A stretch of 64,000 nucleotides of DNA from Methylocystis sp. (GTDB taxonomy: Bacteria > Pseudomonadota > Alphaproteobacteria > Rhizobiales > Beijerinckiaceae), in NCBI GenBank assembly GCA_022843405.1, contig JALHNQ010000003.1, positions 57,743 through 121,742 of the forward strand, given 5' to 3'. This document shows positions 10,240-22,274 of the stretch, piece after piece. Numbering within the stretch: the stretch's first letter is position 1; every line of letters starts with the position of its first letter. Under the pieces are notes generated by a model, which worked only from the letters and a program-made list of their open reading frames with translations, searched no databases and was not told the DNA's origin. The translations under genes and the position numbers were made by a program.

Positions 10240-10653
10240 CTATTTCGAAGACTCGCTTGAGCATACTTTGGCGAAGAGTCCGTCGTAATAGGACGGCACC
10301 GGCGACCAGCCTTCCTTCGGCGGGTATGGCTTGGTGATCTTGCCTTCGCCCATCCGGCCCTCGCGCCAAGCGCCGCCCTCGGATCTGTATTTCCGATTGA
10401 CGCAATCGAACGAGACTTTCTCGATTTCCGACAGGCCCTTTTCGGCAAGGCCGAAGGCGGCGGCCTTTGGCGAGTCGGGGTCGTAATCGGTGAGCGCGTC
10501 GACCGTGACGATTCCGTCGGACGACGTGCGGCGGGAGCCAGCGTCCAGGTAAACGGTCGAAAAATCGTCCTTGGAGACCGGCGTCCAGTCGACGCGGGCC
10601 GAGGCGGAAGAAACCAGCGACGACATCAGAGCCGAGACGCCGATCTTCCACAT
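10240..10653 (-). CDS. Small secreted protein, surface-adhesin-E-like
   Basis: About 137 residues: signal peptide MWKIGVSALMSSLVSSASA, then a compact domain (VDWTPVSKDDFSTVYLDAGS ... VSFDCVNRKYR ... ) whose pattern of a strand-rich core with DAGS and a cysteine pair recalls the surface-adhesin E/CNP1-like family of unknown function. The start is placed at 10653 because GAGGA precedes that ATG by six to seven bases; another in-frame ATG four codons upstream (10665) lies only seven bases from the secA stop. Probably co-transcribed with secA. No function can be assigned. Confidence 0.55.
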   Translation of the reverse strand: MWKIGVSALMSSLVSSASARVDWTPVSKDDFSTVYLDAGSRRTSSDGIVTVDALTDYDPDSPKAAAFGLAEKGLSEIEKVSFDCVNRKYRSEGGAWREGRMGEGKITKPYPPKEGWSPVPSYYDGLFAKVCSSESSK

Positions 10654-10672
10654 GGCCGTCCTCATCTTCGGC

Positions 10673-13501
<2,829 letters not shown>

Positions 13502-13750
13502 TCTTGCGAACCTTTCTCCCGCACAGCGTCTGCCGCCTCGGCGCGCCGGGGGACGGCGGCCGGCGGAGCGTCGCATAATGCATGAATAACATACGCCTGC
13601 GACATCGCCCCAGTGGCGGCGGGGCGCCGAGACCGACGCGGCGATTCCGCCGGAGAGATAAGAGCCGCCGGAAACCTTGTCAATGTAAGGGAATTTGAGA
13701 CGCGGCCGCGTCGTTCGGCGCGCGGCGACAATTCCGATGTTGGTTGCGTC

Positions 13751-13770
13751 TTACGATATTTTACGATATT
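13751..13770 (+). promoter_or_regulatory. Tandem 10-bp repeat in front of the toxin-antitoxin operon
   Basis: TTACGATATT occurs twice back to back, 10 bases before the toxin start. Placement and AT-richness suggest a promoter -10 region and/or the operator bound by the HTH antitoxin. Confidence 0.55.
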
Positions 13771-13780
13771 TTGTTCGGGC

Positions 13781-14032
13781 GTGAAGACGATTGTTCTGAC
13801 GGCGGCCGCTGCGAAAGACCTTGACGCTTTGCCGGCGGCGGGCCGCGAGCAGGTCGTCGAGGCGCTTGCGCGCTTCGCCGTCGATGGTCAAGGCGACGTT
13901 AAGCGCTTGACCGGACGCGATGGCTATCGGCTGCGTGTCGGCGCCTATCGGGTGCTGTTCACGCAGGACATGACGACGATTTTGGCCGTCTATATCGGGC
14001 GCCGACAAACGGCGACCTATTCGAGGATATGA
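13781..14032 (+). CDS. RelE/ParE-family toxin
   Basis: 83 residues from a GTG start: VKTIVLTAAAAKDLDALPA ... VKRLTGRDGYRLRVGAYRVLFTQD ... VYIGRRQTATY. The pattern of a helix-rich N-terminus, then a strand block with GYRLRVGxYRV and a basic C-terminal end, is that of RelE/ParE ribosome-dependent mRNA interferases or gyrase poisons. The longer ORF-track version from 13613 would cross the operator-like repeat and is not family-like. It precedes the antitoxin by one base, the reversed (toxin-first) order found in HigBA-type pairs. Confidence 0.85.
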   Translation: MKTIVLTAAAAKDLDALPAAGREQVVEALARFAVDGQGDVKRLTGRDGYRLRVGAYRVLFTQDMTTILAVYIGRRQTATYSRI

Positions 14033-14033
14033 G

Positions 14034-14429
14034 ATGGGCAAGGTTCAGATCATTCGCACGCCGAGCGGCGAAGAACTCGTCGTTCTGCCCAGGGCGGATT
14101 ACGACGCGCTCCTCGCGGGCGCGCAGGCGATCGGCGCCGATGATGAAGACGCCGTCGATATCGCCGTTTTCGACGAGCGGATGGCGGAACTCCGCTCGAA
14201 TCGCGACGCCGCCCTTCCGGCCGAAGTCGGCCAAGCGATGCTGCGCGGCGCCACTCTCGTTCAGGCGCTGCGCAAGTGGCGTGGCGTCAAGCAGCAGGAC
14301 CTCGCCGCGAAGGCGGAACTCGCCCAAGGCTATCTTAGCGATATCGAACGCGGACGCGGTCATGGTTCACGCGAGGCGCGCGAGAAAATTGCGCGCGCGC
14401 TCGACGTGCCGCGAGAGTGGCTGGTTTAA
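14034..14429 (+). CDS. HTH (XRE/HigA-type) antitoxin
   Basis: 131 residues. The C-terminal half contains a Cro/CI-type helix-turn-helix (LVQALRKWRGVKQQDLAAKAELAQGYLSDIERGR), which would bind and repress its own promoter. The N-terminal half (MGKVQIIRTPSGEELVVLPRADYDALL) is the usual partner-binding segment. It starts one base after the toxin stop codon, so the two are translated together. Likely role: neutralise the toxin and autoregulate through the upstream TTACGATATT repeats. Confidence 0.85.
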   Translation: MGKVQIIRTPSGEELVVLPRADYDALLAGAQAIGADDEDAVDIAVFDERMAELRSNRDAALPAEVGQAMLRGATLVQALRKWRGVKQQDLAAKAELAQGYLSDIERGRGHGSREAREKIARALDVPREWLV

Positions 14430-14587
14430 TTTTAGCAAAGCGAGGGGCGCTGCTGCTGGCCTGGCCTTTGGCCAGCGCGCTGCGCCTCATCGCGATCAAG
14501 CCGGAAGAAGCCTATCTCGCCGTGAAATTCGGCGAGAGCTACGCGTCCTATCGCAGCAAATTAAGGCGCTGGCTTCAAGGCGCCTCA
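14417..14587 (+). pseudogene. C-terminal fragment of an isoprenylcysteine carboxyl methyltransferase-like gene
   Basis: The frame reads LLLAWPLASALRLIAIKPEEAYLAVKFGESYASYRSKLRRWL, closely resembling the last 35 residues of ICMT/phospholipid-methyltransferase membrane proteins (EE-x-LxxxFGExYxxYxxxVRRW). The membrane-spanning front part is missing, and the ORF continues past this point only as the antisense of the next gene. A remnant left when the toxin-antitoxin pair or another rearrangement removed the rest is the simplest reading. Confidence 0.6.
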
Positions 14588-15543
14588 TTGATCGGCCGCA
14601 GCGGCAGAGGCATCGCGCCGGCGTCGATGAGTCGCGAAAATATCTTGAGCCCCACCGGCTCATTGCCATTGGGATGCACGAGCACGATCGAGCCGGGGCG
14701 GGGCCGCAGGCCCAGCGCCAGCCAGCTGTCGGCGCCGAGCGCAATCAGATGACGGCTCCGCACATGCTCCAACAGCGCCGCGTCGGCGACGAGACCCGGA
14801 AAGCGAAAAAACGCCGACGGCGTTTCTCCCTCGGCGATGATGAGCTTTTCCGTCTCGAAAATCTCGCGATCGACGTGGACGCCCGGCCGCAGGAAATAAT
14901 TCCGCCCATCCGGAAGGCGGCGAACATAGGGATGGCTGTAGGAATGATTGGCCCAGGCGATGTCGAGCGCGCCGCTGCGCGCCTTGTCGCGCAGCCAGGC
15001 GAAGTCGGCGCCGTGGCGGGCGATCCAGCCGCCGGAGACGGCGAGCATCACGGGCGTGTGCGGCCCCTGGGCGGCGAGCTTTTCGAAAAAGCTGCGGTCG
15101 AGCGGCTTGCGGCTCGGGCAGAGGTCGCCGGTGACGAAAGCGCCGTCGCCGTCGCTGTGAATGAGCCCGGCGTTGACGAGGGCCGGTGGACGGGTGGGGT
15201 CTTGCGGCGGATGCAGCGCCTGGAGATAGCGCGTCTCGGCCTGCGCCGCGTCGCTTGTCTCTTCGCAGCGCCAGCATGAAGCCCGCTCCAGCGACGTTTG
15301 CAGCGATTGCGGGTCGACCGTCAGGATCAGCGGCATCCCGTCGACGCTCATTCGCCGGATGGCGAGCCGCGATTCGTCTTCCCTGGCGCAGCGTTCGAAA
15401 ATTGGCGCATAGTCGCGCACCCGCGCGCCGGTCGGCGCCGGCCCTGGCGCGATGTCGACGGGCGCGCAGGACTCGTCTTCGCCGCGGGCCGTTACGGCGG
15501 AAGCGACGCACGCCCACAGTAGCAGGACGAGGACTCGTCTCAC
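14575..15543 (-). CDS. Secreted polysaccharide deacetylase-like (NodB-fold) protein
   Basis: 322 residues with a signal peptide (MRRVLVLLLWACVASAVTARG). NodB-type landmarks are visible: VTGDLCPS (first metal-site aspartate, replacing the usual TFDDG), ANHSYSHPYVRR (the HxxxH pair) and SAFFRFPGL (RFP motif). Two extra cysteines lie in CWRCEET. The fold suggests metal-dependent N- or O-deacetylation of a cell-envelope glycan, but the non-canonical first motif leaves the activity open. Neighbours give no pathway context; its 3' end overlaps the methyltransferase fragment. Confidence 0.72.
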   Translation of the reverse strand: MRRVLVLLLWACVASAVTARGEDESCAPVDIAPGPAPTGARVRDYAPIFERCAREDESRLAIRRMSVDGMPLILTVDPQSLQTSLERASCWRCEETSDAAQAETRYLQALHPPQDPTRPPALVNAGLIHSDGDGAFVTGDLCPSRKPLDRSFFEKLAAQGPHTPVMLAVSGGWIARHGADFAWLRDKARSGALDIAWANHSYSHPYVRRLPDGRNYFLRPGVHVDREIFETEKLIIAEGETPSAFFRFPGLVADAALLEHVRSRHLIALGADSWLALGLRPRPGSIVLVHPNGNEPVGLKIFSRLIDAGAMPLPLRPINEAP

Positions 15544-15552
15544 GACGCGATC

Positions 15553-15984
15553 ATGATCAAAAACGAAGAGATTGAGAAGATCGTTCTTTCGATCGAACCG
15601 AGTGAGTCGGCCGAGCTTGCGGCAAGGCTCGGCGAAGAAATCGCGGTCCGGTTCGGGCCCCGCGATGAAACGCCGGTCGCCCTAGCGGCGCACGATGCGC
15701 AGGGGACTCACGTCGCCGGCCTGAACGGCGTCTCGCACTGGCGCTGGTTCTATGTTCGCCATCTGTGGGTCGAGCAATCTCAGCGCGGGCGTGGCCTGGG
15801 GCGCCGGCTGATGGCGGAAGCCGAGCGGATCGCCAGGGAGCGCGGCTGCGTCGGGCTCTATGTCGACACATTCGATCCGCAGGCGGCCGCCTTTTACGAA
15901 ACGCTCGGCTTTGCCCGCGCGGGCGAGATCGCGGATTTTCCGCCCGGCCATGCGCGACTTTTCTATAGAAAGCCGCTGCAATGA
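15553..15984 (+). CDS. GNAT family N-acetyltransferase
   Basis: 143 residues with the GNAT acetyl-CoA loop RHLWVEQSQRGRGLGRRLMAEAE and the terminal AAAFYETLGFARAGEIADFP strand-helix. Substrate unknown. The stop codon overlaps the ATG of the following alcohol dehydrogenase (ATGA), so the two are translationally coupled. Confidence 0.85.
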   Translation: MIKNEEIEKIVLSIEPSESAELAARLGEEIAVRFGPRDETPVALAAHDAQGTHVAGLNGVSHWRWFYVRHLWVEQSQRGRGLGRRLMAEAERIARERGCVGLYVDTFDPQAAAFYETLGFARAGEIADFPPGHARLFYRKPLQ

Positions 15985-16976
15985 CGGGGACGATGTCGGC
16001 GATGGTTCTGTCGGCGCCCCATGCGCGGCTTGTCCTCCAGGAGCGGTCGGCGCCCTCGCCCGGAGCCGGCGAATTGCGGCTCAAGGTCGAAGCTTGCGGC
16101 GTTTGCCGCACCGATCTCCATGTCGTCGACGGCGAGCTCACGCAGCTGAAGCTTTCCATCATTCCGGGCCATGAAATCGTGGGGCGCGTCGATGCGATCG
16201 GCGCCGGCGTGACCGGCGTGTTGCTTGGACAGAGGGTAGGCGTTCCGTGGCTCGGCCATACCTGCGGCCATTGTCCCTACTGCATGAGCGCGCGCGAAAA
16301 CTTATGCGACGATCCGCTCTTCACCGGCTATACGCGCGACGGCGGCTATGCGACCCACGCTGTCGCCGACGCCTCCTATTGTTTTCCGCTGCCAGAGAGC
16401 GGCGATCCGGCGAAGCTCGCGCCGCTGCTGTGCGCCGGCCTCATCGGCTGGCGCACGCTCAAGATGGCGGGGCCGGCGGAAACGATCGGCATATACGGCT
16501 TCGGCGCCGCCGCGCATATCATCGCCCAGGTCGCGATCGCTCGGGGCAGGCGCGTTCACGCTTTCGTTCGGCCGGGCGATCGGGCGGCGGCCGATTTCGC
16601 GCTGTCGCTTGGCGCGGCGTCGGCGCAGGATTCTGACGCGCGCGCGCCGGAACCGCTCGACGCCGCGCTGATCTTCGCGCCGGTCGGCGCGCTTGTTCCA
16701 CGCGCGCTCGCCGCCACGAAGAAGGGCGGCGCCGTCGTTTGCGGCGGCATTCACATGAGTGACATTCCGAGCTTTCCTTACGCGCTGCTCTGGGAGGAAC
16801 GGCGGCTGCTTTCGGTGGCCAATCTCACGCGCGAAGATGCGCGGGAATTCCTCGCGCTGGCGCCGACGCTGCCGCTGAAAATGCATGTGACGCGCTATCC
16901 GCTGGCGCAGGCCAATGAAGCGCTTGCCGATCTGCGCGAGGGCCGGCTGCAAGGCGTGGCGGTGCTGATTCCATAG
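15981..16976 (+). CDS. Zinc-dependent alcohol dehydrogenase family protein
   Basis: 331-residue medium-chain dehydrogenase. Catalytic zinc ligands are seen at CGVCRTDLH and GHEIVG, and the structural zinc site in CGHCPYCMSARENLC. The cofactor fold GFGAAAHIIAQVA is short of the classical GxGxxG but typical of the AdhP-like group. It would oxidise an alcohol or reduce an aldehyde with NAD(P). The coupled acetyltransferase upstream is the only context; a role in methanol oxidation is unlikely, since methanotrophs use PQQ enzymes. Confidence 0.88.
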   Translation: MTGTMSAMVLSAPHARLVLQERSAPSPGAGELRLKVEACGVCRTDLHVVDGELTQLKLSIIPGHEIVGRVDAIGAGVTGVLLGQRVGVPWLGHTCGHCPYCMSARENLCDDPLFTGYTRDGGYATHAVADASYCFPLPESGDPAKLAPLLCAGLIGWRTLKMAGPAETIGIYGFGAAAHIIAQVAIARGRRVHAFVRPGDRAAADFALSLGAASAQDSDARAPEPLDAALIFAPVGALVPRALAATKKGGAVVCGGIHMSDIPSFPYALLWEERRLLSVANLTREDAREFLALAPTLPLKMHVTRYPLAQANEALADLREGRLQGVAVLIP

Positions 16977-16988
16977 CTCGACGTATGG

Positions 16989-17073
16989 CCGTCATTGCGA
17001 GGCGCGACAGCGCCGAAGCAATCCACGCTGTCGCGCGATTCTGGATTGCTTCGCCTACGGCTCGCAATGACGG
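16989..17073. repeat. Palindromic intergenic repeat (GTCATTGCGAG type)
   Basis: GCCGTCATTGCGAGGCG ... GAAGCAATCCA and GGATTGCTTC ... CTCGCAATGACGGC form a long interrupted inverted repeat between the dehydrogenase and the convergent kinase gene. Elements with these ends are common between genes in Proteobacteria. It may act as a bidirectional terminator here. Confidence 0.75.
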
Positions 17074-17086
17074 CGCACAGAGCCCG

Positions 17087-18595
17087 TCATTCCGGTGTGG
17101 CAAAGGCGCGGTGGGACTCGAAAATCGTCTTGATCTCGGCGGCGATGGTTTCCCTGTCTTTCGAGGCGTCGAGCTTGATCCATTCGATCGCGCCGGTCGC
17201 TTTCTCCATTTGCGCCTTCAGCACGTCGCGGGTCGCGTCCGACACGTCATTGACGCGCGCGTCGACGCGCGCTGTGCGCTGCGCCAGATCGAGATCGAGC
17301 CAGACGCCAAGGAACGGCGCGCGCGCACGCTCGGCCCCGGCTCTGACCGCTTCGCGGTCTTCAGGACGATCGAAGACGGCGTCAACGATGACCGGCCAGC
17401 CGAGCGCGGCTATTCGCGCCGCTTCCTCGAACATTTCGCCATAGACCTTCGCCGAAACGGCGCTCGCATAGGCTTCCACCGGCAGACGCGCGGTCGGCGG
17501 GACGCCAAAGAGCCGCTTACGGATTCGGTCGCTGTTGATGACGCGCGCGCCGGGCGCGTATCCGATCAATGGCGCGAGCGCTGCGGCGACGCTCGACTTG
17601 CCCGACCCGCTGAGGCCGCCAATCGCGATGACGGCGCCTTTGGCCGGCGCAAGCAGCGTCATCGCGAGATCGAAATAGAGGCGCGCGCGTTCGGCGTCTT
17701 GCTGCGAGGCTTCGACATGGGCGCGTATGGCGGCGCGCAGCGACATGAAAAGGGGAAGCAGCGGCAGACCGTCGGTCTCGTCACGTGCGTCGAGATAGCG
17801 GTTGAAGGCGAGATTCGAGAAGGCGGGCGCGCCGATTCGCCAAAAATCCATCAGCAGGAAGCCGATGTCGTAGAGCACGTCGATGGTCGCGAGCTCCTCA
17901 TCGAATTCGAGACAGTCGAAGAGGGTAGGCGCGCCGTCGAACAGACAGATGTTGCGCAGCGTCAGATCGCCGTGGCAGCGGCGCACCTTGCCCTGCGCCT
18001 TGCGCCGGTCGAGCAGCGGGGCTTGCGCATCGAGCGCTTTACCGAGCCGCGTGACGAGCGCTTCGATCTGTTCCGCGCTTGCGGCCGCCGCGTGGCGCAG
18101 GCTCTGAGCCGTGTCGTCGAGCGTTCGGCGCATCGCCGCCGCGCCGCCCTTGTCGTAAGCGGGCGCCGCTTCGTCATGAGTCTTGGCGACGCGACGCGCG
18201 AGCGACTCGACCATGTCGCGCGTCAGGCGGCCGTCCTTGGCGATCTGTTCCAAGAGGTCGGCGTCGGCGAAGCGGCGCATGACGACCACCGCGTCGATCA
18301 TCTCGCCTGCGCCATCGAGCGCGAGCCGGCCGTCCGCCTCGCGGGTCACGCGATGCGCGCCGAGATAAAGTTCGGGCGCGAAGCGCAGATTGAGCGCCGC
18401 TTCGCGTTCGCACATTTCCAATCGGCGGCTCGGCGTCGAGAAATCGAGATAGGAGAAGCGCACCGCCTTCTTCAGCTTATAGGCGCGCGTCCGGCACAGC
18501 GCGACGACGGAAATATGAGTCGTGGCGATCCGTTCCGCGCCGCCGTCGAGCGAGGCGAGAAAGCGCACGATGTCATCCTGCGCGCCAAAATCCAT
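17087..18595 (-). CDS. APH-like/P-loop kinase two-domain protein
   Basis: 502 residues. The N-terminal half (about 1-320) is an aminoglycoside-phosphotransferase-like domain with the catalytic loop CHGDLTLRNICLFDG and metal site DCLEFDEELATIDVLYD. The C-terminal part is a P-loop kinase with GGLSGSGKSSVAAALA (about 340) and a zeta-toxin/shikimate-kinase-like body. This COG2187-COG0645 fusion is widespread in bacteria, with unknown small-molecule substrate. It is convergent with the dehydrogenase across the repeat. Confidence 0.85.
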   Translation of the reverse strand: MDFGAQDDIVRFLASLDGGAERIATTHISVVALCRTRAYKLKKAVRFSYLDFSTPSRRLEMCEREAALNLRFAPELYLGAHRVTREADGRLALDGAGEMIDAVVVMRRFADADLLEQIAKDGRLTRDMVESLARRVAKTHDEAAPAYDKGGAAAMRRTLDDTAQSLRHAAAASAEQIEALVTRLGKALDAQAPLLDRRKAQGKVRRCHGDLTLRNICLFDGAPTLFDCLEFDEELATIDVLYDIGFLLMDFWRIGAPAFSNLAFNRYLDARDETDGLPLLPLFMSLRAAIRAHVEASQQDAERARLYFDLAMTLLAPAKGAVIAIGGLSGSGKSSVAAALAPLIGYAPGARVINSDRIRKRLFGVPPTARLPVEAYASAVSAKVYGEMFEEAARIAALGWPVIVDAVFDRPEDREAVRAGAERARAPFLGVWLDLDLAQRTARVDARVNDVSDATRDVLKAQMEKATGAIEWIKLDASKDRETIAAEIKTIFESHRAFATPE

Positions 18596-18666
18596 TCTGC
18601 GCCTCGACTTAGCCCGCCGAAGGTCTGCCGCCGTAGCGTCCGAACCTTCCGGCGTCCGGATCAGGC

Positions 18667-18909
18667 TTATTCCATGCCCAGCGCGGAGAGATAGAGGTCG
18701 AGGATTTCCTCCTCCTCCTGCCGCTTGTGCTTATCCTGTCGGCGCAGCGACACGATCTTGCGCATCACCTTGGGGTCGAAGCCCGTTCCCTTCGCTTCCG
18801 CGTAGACGTCCTTAATGTCGTCGGCGATGGCGCGCTTCTCCTCTTCGAGCTTCTCGACTCGCTCGATAAAGGCGCGCAAATGTCCGCCGTCGACGGCGTT
18901 GCTGGCCAT
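18667..18909 (-). CDS. gapR: Nucleoid-associated protein GapR (DUF2312)
   Basis: 80 residues: [50 protein letters not shown], nearly the family consensus. GapR clamps overtwisted DNA ahead of forks and polymerases in Caulobacter and relatives, helping topoisomerases. The start at 18909 gives the family length, with GGGAC seven bases ahead; a second in-frame ATG two codons upstream is possible. The ORF track overextends this frame to 19155. Confidence 0.95.
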   Translation of the reverse strand: MASNAVDGGHLRAFIERVEKLEEEKRAIADDIKDVYAEAKGTGFDPKVMRKIVSLRRQDKHKRQEEEEILDLYLSALGME

Positions 18910-19006
18910 GTGCATGTCCCGAGGCTGCGCCGGGCGGGCGAGGATGCGCGCCGGCTGGCCGGAGCCTTGCGACAAACCGGACGCGCTCGTCAAGGCGCAG
19001 CAGAGA

Positions 19007-21538
19007 CTAATCCCCGAATTCCGCAGGTAGCGGCTCGATAATAATCTTGGCCGTCCCTTGATTGTTGCCATAGGTATGGCGGGGATCGCCGTCTTGGTTT
19101 TCCTGACCGAGCATCGCTGCGACCGGAATGAAGCCCGTGTAGGCGTCATTGACATAGAGGAAGAGTTCGCCGTCCGCTGGCGATTTGAAGCGCACGGTCA
19201 TGTTATTCTTTGGCGAGCCGTTGCCGAAGGGAAAATACGGCTCTCCGGGGATAAGATCGAAGCCGCTTGGACCGACTTGGAGAATCGGTTTCATCCATGC
19301 TTCGTTTATCACGCGCTTAATCCCGAGCCCCATCAGAAAAAAGCCAATTTTCTTGTCAAGCGAGAGTTCGTCGCGCTTGAGGCCGCCGAGATTGGCCGCA
19401 AGCGTCGCATCTTTCCAGTCTTGGTCGATCGTGAAAGTCGCGGCGTAATGGCGGCCTTTTTTCAGTCTGTGGCCCGTAGCGGTGCAGGGTCGATCAACAA
19501 GAAAGTCAAACGTCGCTTCTTTTAACAAGTCTTGCGTCGTAGGCGAGCCTTGACACACCTCGCCTTGAGAGGCGCGGTAGTGGAAATAGAGGCGATCGAC
19601 GAGAAAGAGAGCGGCGATAGCGGTCAAAGCGAATAGAGCGCTGGGCCCCGCGACATTGGAAGCGAAATGCCAAACCCCATTGGCGAGCCTCGAGTTCAAT
19701 AGGCGAGTGGCGACCGGATCCCAAAGCAGACGAGCCAGCGCGCCTTGCGACGGGCGCTCCGTCATATGCCACGCAAAGCGGGAGCGATCGGCGATCGTGC
19801 GTCTCAGACGCCCGCCCCACCAGAACGTGACGCTAAATAGCAGAAGCAACAGACCTGCGCAAAGCGGGTATTGTCGAAAAGCGTCAAGCCATGGTGACAG
19901 GAAACCGGGAAGGTACCCGGCCACAAAGCCGACGATCCAGTCAAAAAACCTCGTAAAAGGATCGCTTAGGTCGGGCTCTCGTCGATTGAGCAGCGGCAGC
20001 AATAAAAGCACGATGAGCGACCAGAGGGTGACTTGATAGGAAACGCGTCGCCAAAAGACTGCGCATTTGACGAGATCAAGCGCTTCCGGCCTCGGCGCGC
20101 CCAATCTTTCCACAAGTTGTGCAATTCCAGCCATCCTTTTAGGCGCGCCGACGAGCCCCCCATTCGCGAACCGGCCCTCGCGCGATCGCGCGTCCGCGGT
20201 GAAATCGACGAACGCCTTCGCACGTCCGGTATTATCGACAACATCGAACTGCTGCGGCAGGGCGATAGGCGCGTACCCTTCAAACTGAAGCGCCATTCTG
20301 TAGATCACACTCTCATGGATCAACGGCCGCGGAGCAGGAATGGCAGCGTTTGCCACGGCGCCACTCTGGCGTTGTCTCAGCGTAAGCTGACGGGCTTCCT
20401 TCAAAATTCCGGGGATATCTCGAGGTTTATAACGATAGAGCGCGCTTAGTCCCCGGCGAGAATCATACATCTGACCAAATGCGGTCGATTTTGCGATGAC
20501 GTCATTCCTAAATGACTCGAGAAAAACAACGCCATGCTTTTCCGCTTCCAGCATGATCCAGCGTAGGGGCAGAATCGCCTGGCTATCGTCCGGATAGCCG
20601 CCGCCTACGTTTGCATGCACGCCGGCGAACCAGATTTGCTGGCTGCGTTCGCATACTTCCTGATACGCCTTTTCTTCCGCCTGCTCTCGGTTCATCCCGC
20701 TTTCAATGAGCTTGTCTATCAGCCGGCTGCGCTCGCGAGCGGCTTCGTGACGCACGTCAGCATCGTCGAAAGGGATCGGCGTGAATGCGTCGCGTTCATC
20801 GTCGATCGAAAGAGCATGACGTGTTACGCGGACAATCGGTAGCAGATCGTAACTGCTAAAGGTCAGAGGAAAGATGAATTTGTCAATAAAGACCCTCAAC
20901 TCCTCGACGGGCATTCCGTAGGCGCCGACCGTATCCCACAAACCTAGAAAGTCGATCGCGTCGACTTGACAGTTCTTGCCTCGATCGTAACGGTCCTCTT
21001 TGCGGTCGAGGAAAGGGATCACGACTTTATCCCGAACCCCTCGCCAGATATTTTCGACACCGAGAATGGTGTGAAAACTTCGCGCTCGGAACTGCTGATA
21101 GGCGCGCTCGGCCAGCCTATCGAGTTCGGCTTCCGAATCCGCTTTTATCGGAAGGCCTTCAGAAGCCACTAGGCCGATTAGTACGCGGATGGTGAAGGCG
21201 CCTCGGCTGAACCCAAAACATGCGATCTTGGGAGGGTAAAGCGTGTCGCCGGAGGTTTTGCTGCGCTCCAAGTCCATGGTTTCCATAGCGTCGCGATAAT
21301 GACGCGTCAGAAACTTATATAGATCCAAGACATTACGTTTCAGGCCGAAACCGAAAGCGCCGGTGATAACGGCGAGCCAGCGATGCTGCGATGAGCCCAC
21401 GCCGTCGTCGTAGTAGGCTATCTGTCCCTTGTCGGGCGTCATGTTGAGCGCAGCATACAATCGAAAGACGTTGGTCTTAAAAGGTGACGCCGAACTGTTG
21501 CCTGTTCCGTCCGAAAAAAGGACGATTGTCTTAAACAT
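19007..21538 (-). CDS. DUF2235 alpha/beta-hydrolase-like protein with membrane segments
   Basis: 843 residues starting [24 protein letters not shown], the signature opening of DUF2235, with the nucleophile elbow GFSRGA (Ser111). Relatives include Tle-type phospholipase effectors of type VI secretion. Here the hydrolase part (about 1-480) is followed by a middle region with three likely membrane helices ([47 protein letters not shown]) and a C-terminal domain of about 170 residues with no family I recognise. The gene is visibly less GC-rich than its neighbours, suggesting acquisition. No VgrG, immunity or secretion genes adjoin it. Confidence 0.75.
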   Translation of the reverse strand: MFKTIVLFSDGTGNSSASPFKTNVFRLYAALNMTPDKGQIAYYDDGVGSSQHRWLAVITGAFGFGLKRNVLDLYKFLTRHYRDAMETMDLERSKTSGDTLYPPKIACFGFSRGAFTIRVLIGLVASEGLPIKADSEAELDRLAERAYQQFRARSFHTILGVENIWRGVRDKVVIPFLDRKEDRYDRGKNCQVDAIDFLGLWDTVGAYGMPVEELRVFIDKFIFPLTFSSYDLLPIVRVTRHALSIDDERDAFTPIPFDDADVRHEAARERSRLIDKLIESGMNREQAEEKAYQEVCERSQQIWFAGVHANVGGGYPDDSQAILPLRWIMLEAEKHGVVFLESFRNDVIAKSTAFGQMYDSRRGLSALYRYKPRDIPGILKEARQLTLRQRQSGAVANAAIPAPRPLIHESVIYRMALQFEGYAPIALPQQFDVVDNTGRAKAFVDFTADARSREGRFANGGLVGAPKRMAGIAQLVERLGAPRPEALDLVKCAVFWRRVSYQVTLWSLIVLLLLPLLNRREPDLSDPFTRFFDWIVGFVAGYLPGFLSPWLDAFRQYPLCAGLLLLLFSVTFWWGGRLRRTIADRSRFAWHMTERPSQGALARLLWDPVATRLLNSRLANGVWHFASNVAGPSALFALTAIAALFLVDRLYFHYRASQGEVCQGSPTTQDLLKEATFDFLVDRPCTATGHRLKKGRHYAATFTIDQDWKDATLAANLGGLKRDELSLDKKIGFFLMGLGIKRVINEAWMKPILQVGPSGFDLIPGEPYFPFGNGSPKNNMTVRFKSPADGELFLYVNDAYTGFIPVAAMLGQENQDGDPRHTYGNNQGTAKIIIEPLPAEFGD

Positions 21539-21704
21539 TTTTGGCTCCAAAGTACTGCAAAGGTAAAAGAAGAAACTACGCCCACGGTCGCGGCTTACGC
21601 AAGTCCAATTTGCATTTGCCGCCGCCGTGGTCGCTGCGCGGCGCACTTGAAACCGCCGTCGGGGCCGCCGATCTTTGACGGGCCAACTGAAAGGCGGCGA
21701 GTCG

Positions 21705-22187
21705 ATGACCGAGCGCGAACCTCTTTCCAGCAGCGAGCCGCCCATGAACCAGTCCAGCGCGCGCGCCGCGCCCTACATTCCGCCTCAGGCGCTCGAAGGC
21801 GTGCGCAGCCGCCGCATCATGGCCGTCATGCTGGACTTGATCCTCGTTTCCGGCATGTCGGCGGCGCTGTTCGTCGCGCTACTTATTTTGAGCGCCGGAC
21901 TCTCGGCGTTCATCCTGCCGCCGCTATTTCCGATCGTCGCCTTTTTTTACAACGGCCTGACGGTCTCAGGTCCGAGAAGGGCGACGCCCGGAATGGCGTT
22001 CATGGACCTGGAGATGTGGACCATGGGCGGAGATCCAGTGCCGTTTCTGCAGGCAGCCGTTCACGCTGTGCTATTTTACGTCACCTGGCTGTTCCCGCCA
22101 CTGCTGCTCGTGTCGCTGTTTACGAGCGACAAGCGCTGCCTGCACGACATTCTCGCCGATGTGATCGTTTTGCGGCGCTCGTCTTAA
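21705..22187 (+). CDS. RDD family membrane protein
   Basis: 160 residues. After a polar 40-residue start comes RSRRIMAVMLDLILVSG (the R..D pattern that opens RDD domains), then two or three further membrane helices, and a C-terminus with SDKRCLHDILADVIVLRR, the family's closing motif. RDD proteins are small integral membrane proteins of mostly unknown, probably transport-related, function. I prefer the ATG at 21705; the ORF-track start at 21675 is possible. Divergent from the DUF2235 gene. Confidence 0.8.
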   Translation: MTEREPLSSSEPPMNQSSARAAPYIPPQALEGVRSRRIMAVMLDLILVSGMSAALFVALLILSAGLSAFILPPLFPIVAFFYNGLTVSGPRRATPGMAFMDLEMWTMGGDPVPFLQAAVHAVLFYVTWLFPPLLLVSLFTSDKRCLHDILADVIVLRRSS

Positions 22188-22274
22188 AATCTGCAATTTC
22201 ATCTCTGCAAATCTGACCTTGGCGTGCGCCGCGCAGGCGCTCTAGATTAGTTTCGTATCCGGGATCCACAGAGC

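Noticed and set aside
16985-18694. 569-codon plus-strand ORF
   Set aside because: Antisense shadow of the APH-kinase gene; begins in an intergenic repeat and has no family features.
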